From contig NZ_BJUL01000026.1 of the NCBI RefSeq assembly GCF_007989605.1, forward strand, positions 1 through 36,490: a stretch of DNA of 36,490 bases, read 5' to 3'. Within the stretch, counting starts at the first letter, position 1, and every line of letters begins with the position of its first letter. Below the pieces are notes generated by a model. The model saw only the letters and a list, made by a program, of their open reading frames with translations. It made no database searches and had not been told where the DNA came from. Of the stretch, positions 35,876 through 36,490 are shown one piece after another. Origin of the DNA: Vreelandella venusta. Its GTDB lineage: Bacteria > Pseudomonadota > Gammaproteobacteria > Pseudomonadales > Halomonadaceae. The translations under genes and the position numbers were made by a program.

Positions 35876-36409
35876 ATGTCGCGTATTTTAGAAGCAGCTC
35901 GCCCCAGCCGCCTAGGCTTAGACGCCTTTCTTGAGCATTACGGGGACGTTTTTGAACATTCACCCTGGGTAGCCGAAACCGCTTGGAAACAGGGGTTTAC
36001 CGACCAACACGATGACCCAGATGTGCTAGCTGACTGCATGGGCAATGTGCTTAAGGGTGCTGATATTGATCAGCAAATTGCTGTCATCCGCGCTCACCCA
36101 GACCTTGCCGGGAAAGCAGCTCTCGCGGGCGAGCTAACCCAGGATTCCACTCGCGAACAGGCTGGTGCGGGGCTAGATCAATGCTCAGCCGAAGAGTTTG
36201 AACGCTTTCAACGCCTCAATCAGGCCTATCAAGATAAGTTCGGTTTCCCCTTTGTGATTGCTGTTAAAGGGCTTGATCGACACGCCATCCTTTACGCGTT
36301 CGAAAAGCGCCTTGAAAACGACGCCGCTACCGAGCGTCAAACCGCTATTGAGCAAATCATCCAGATAGCGCGCTTTCGCCTGCACATGCGTGCGGCCGAG
36401 GCAGCGTAA
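35876..36409 (+). CDS. uraD: 2-oxo-4-hydroxy-4-carboxy-5-ureidoimidazoline (OHCU) decarboxylase
   Basis: Decarboxylates OHCU to S-allantoin in uric acid degradation; 177 residues. The catalytic histidine lies in RAHPDLAGKAA, the standard HPDLAGK motif, and the C-terminal half has LNQAYQDKFGFPFVIAVKG, also diagnostic. The start at 35876 follows GGAGG by five bases; the frame continues upstream to 35756 but that part overlaps the operator and is not family-like. Probably the first gene of a purine/ureide operon that continues beyond the window. Confidence 0.94.
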   Translation: MSRILEAARPSRLGLDAFLEHYGDVFEHSPWVAETAWKQGFTDQHDDPDVLADCMGNVLKGADIDQQIAVIRAHPDLAGKAALAGELTQDSTREQAGAGLDQCSAEEFERFQRLNQAYQDKFGFPFVIAVKGLDRHAILYAFEKRLENDAATERQTAIEQIIQIARFRLHMRAAEAA

Positions 36410-36436
36410 TTCTCACGCGCTTAGCGCTTCTATTTT

Positions 36437-36480
36437 CCTTTCAGCCTGACCTGTGGTGCTCGGCCCTTCAGGCTGTGAGG
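36437..36480 (+). terminator. Possible terminator downstream of uraD
   Basis: CAGCCTGA (36442-36449) pairs with TCAGGCTG (36468-36475), extended by CCT/AGG outside a mismatch; the loop is 18 bases. CTTACCTTTT follows to the window end, so the T-run cannot be judged. If real, uraD would be a short transcript. Confidence 0.45.
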
Positions 36481-36490
36481 CTTACCTTTT

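Overview
The window looks like a chromosomal segment of a halophilic gammaproteobacterium, most likely a Halomonas-type member of the Halomonadaceae. The strongest clue is the 538-residue GH13 alpha-glucosidase at 13755-15371, which resembles the characterised Halomonas alpha-glucosidase in length and in the positions of its catalytic residues. Enteric-like MalT and Cra homologues, a Gammaproteobacteria-style fused fructose PTS and HexR-type operators agree with this. It is a recollection-based assignment, not a database result. Almost all of the sequence is sugar uptake and central carbon metabolism.

Layout. (1) 1-2500: the 3' end of trkA (potassium uptake), then on the minus strand an ECF sigma factor with an ATGA-overlapping membrane anti-sigma factor and a secreted DUF3455 protein. 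(2) 2586-16682: an alpha-glucoside (maltose/trehalose/sucrose type) region. The minus strand carries a ScrY/LamB-like porin, a 901-residue MalT-type activator, an alpha-glucosidase and a MalK-type ATPase. The plus strand carries a binding protein, two permeases, a second alpha-glucosidase and a second ATPase, followed by a LacI-family regulator. (3) 16754-29878: lacI, gap (minus), pyk, mgsA, cra (minus), the fruB-fruK-fruA operon and pgi. (4) 29943-34559: a patch of small accessory genes (GFA-like, VOC, HAD phosphatase, TetR/HPP pair, small membrane protein, Rpn-type nuclease). (5) 34811-end: a Tsx-like outer-membrane channel divergent from uraD, the likely edge of a purine/ureide catabolism locus.

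How the genes work together. Alpha-glucosides would cross the outer membrane through the porin, be imported by the ABC system and be hydrolysed inside the cell by the two GH13 enzymes. Fructose would enter as fructose-1-phosphate through FruA, powered by the FruB phosphorelay, and become fructose-1,6-bisphosphate via FruK. Pgi, Gap and Pyk connect these sugars to central metabolism, and MgsA offers a methylglyoxal bypass. The sequence shows candidate operators for LacI-type, Cra-type and HexR-type regulators at the matching promoters, so this segment appears to be a sugar-control hub.

I found no CRISPR array, tRNA, rRNA, prophage or recognisable defence island. The most unusual features are the duplicated glucosidase/ATPase pair around malT, a recurring class of 13-16 bp tandem repeats in intergenic DNA (one copying the 3' end of the porin gene), and two near-identical terminators bracketing the Rpn gene.
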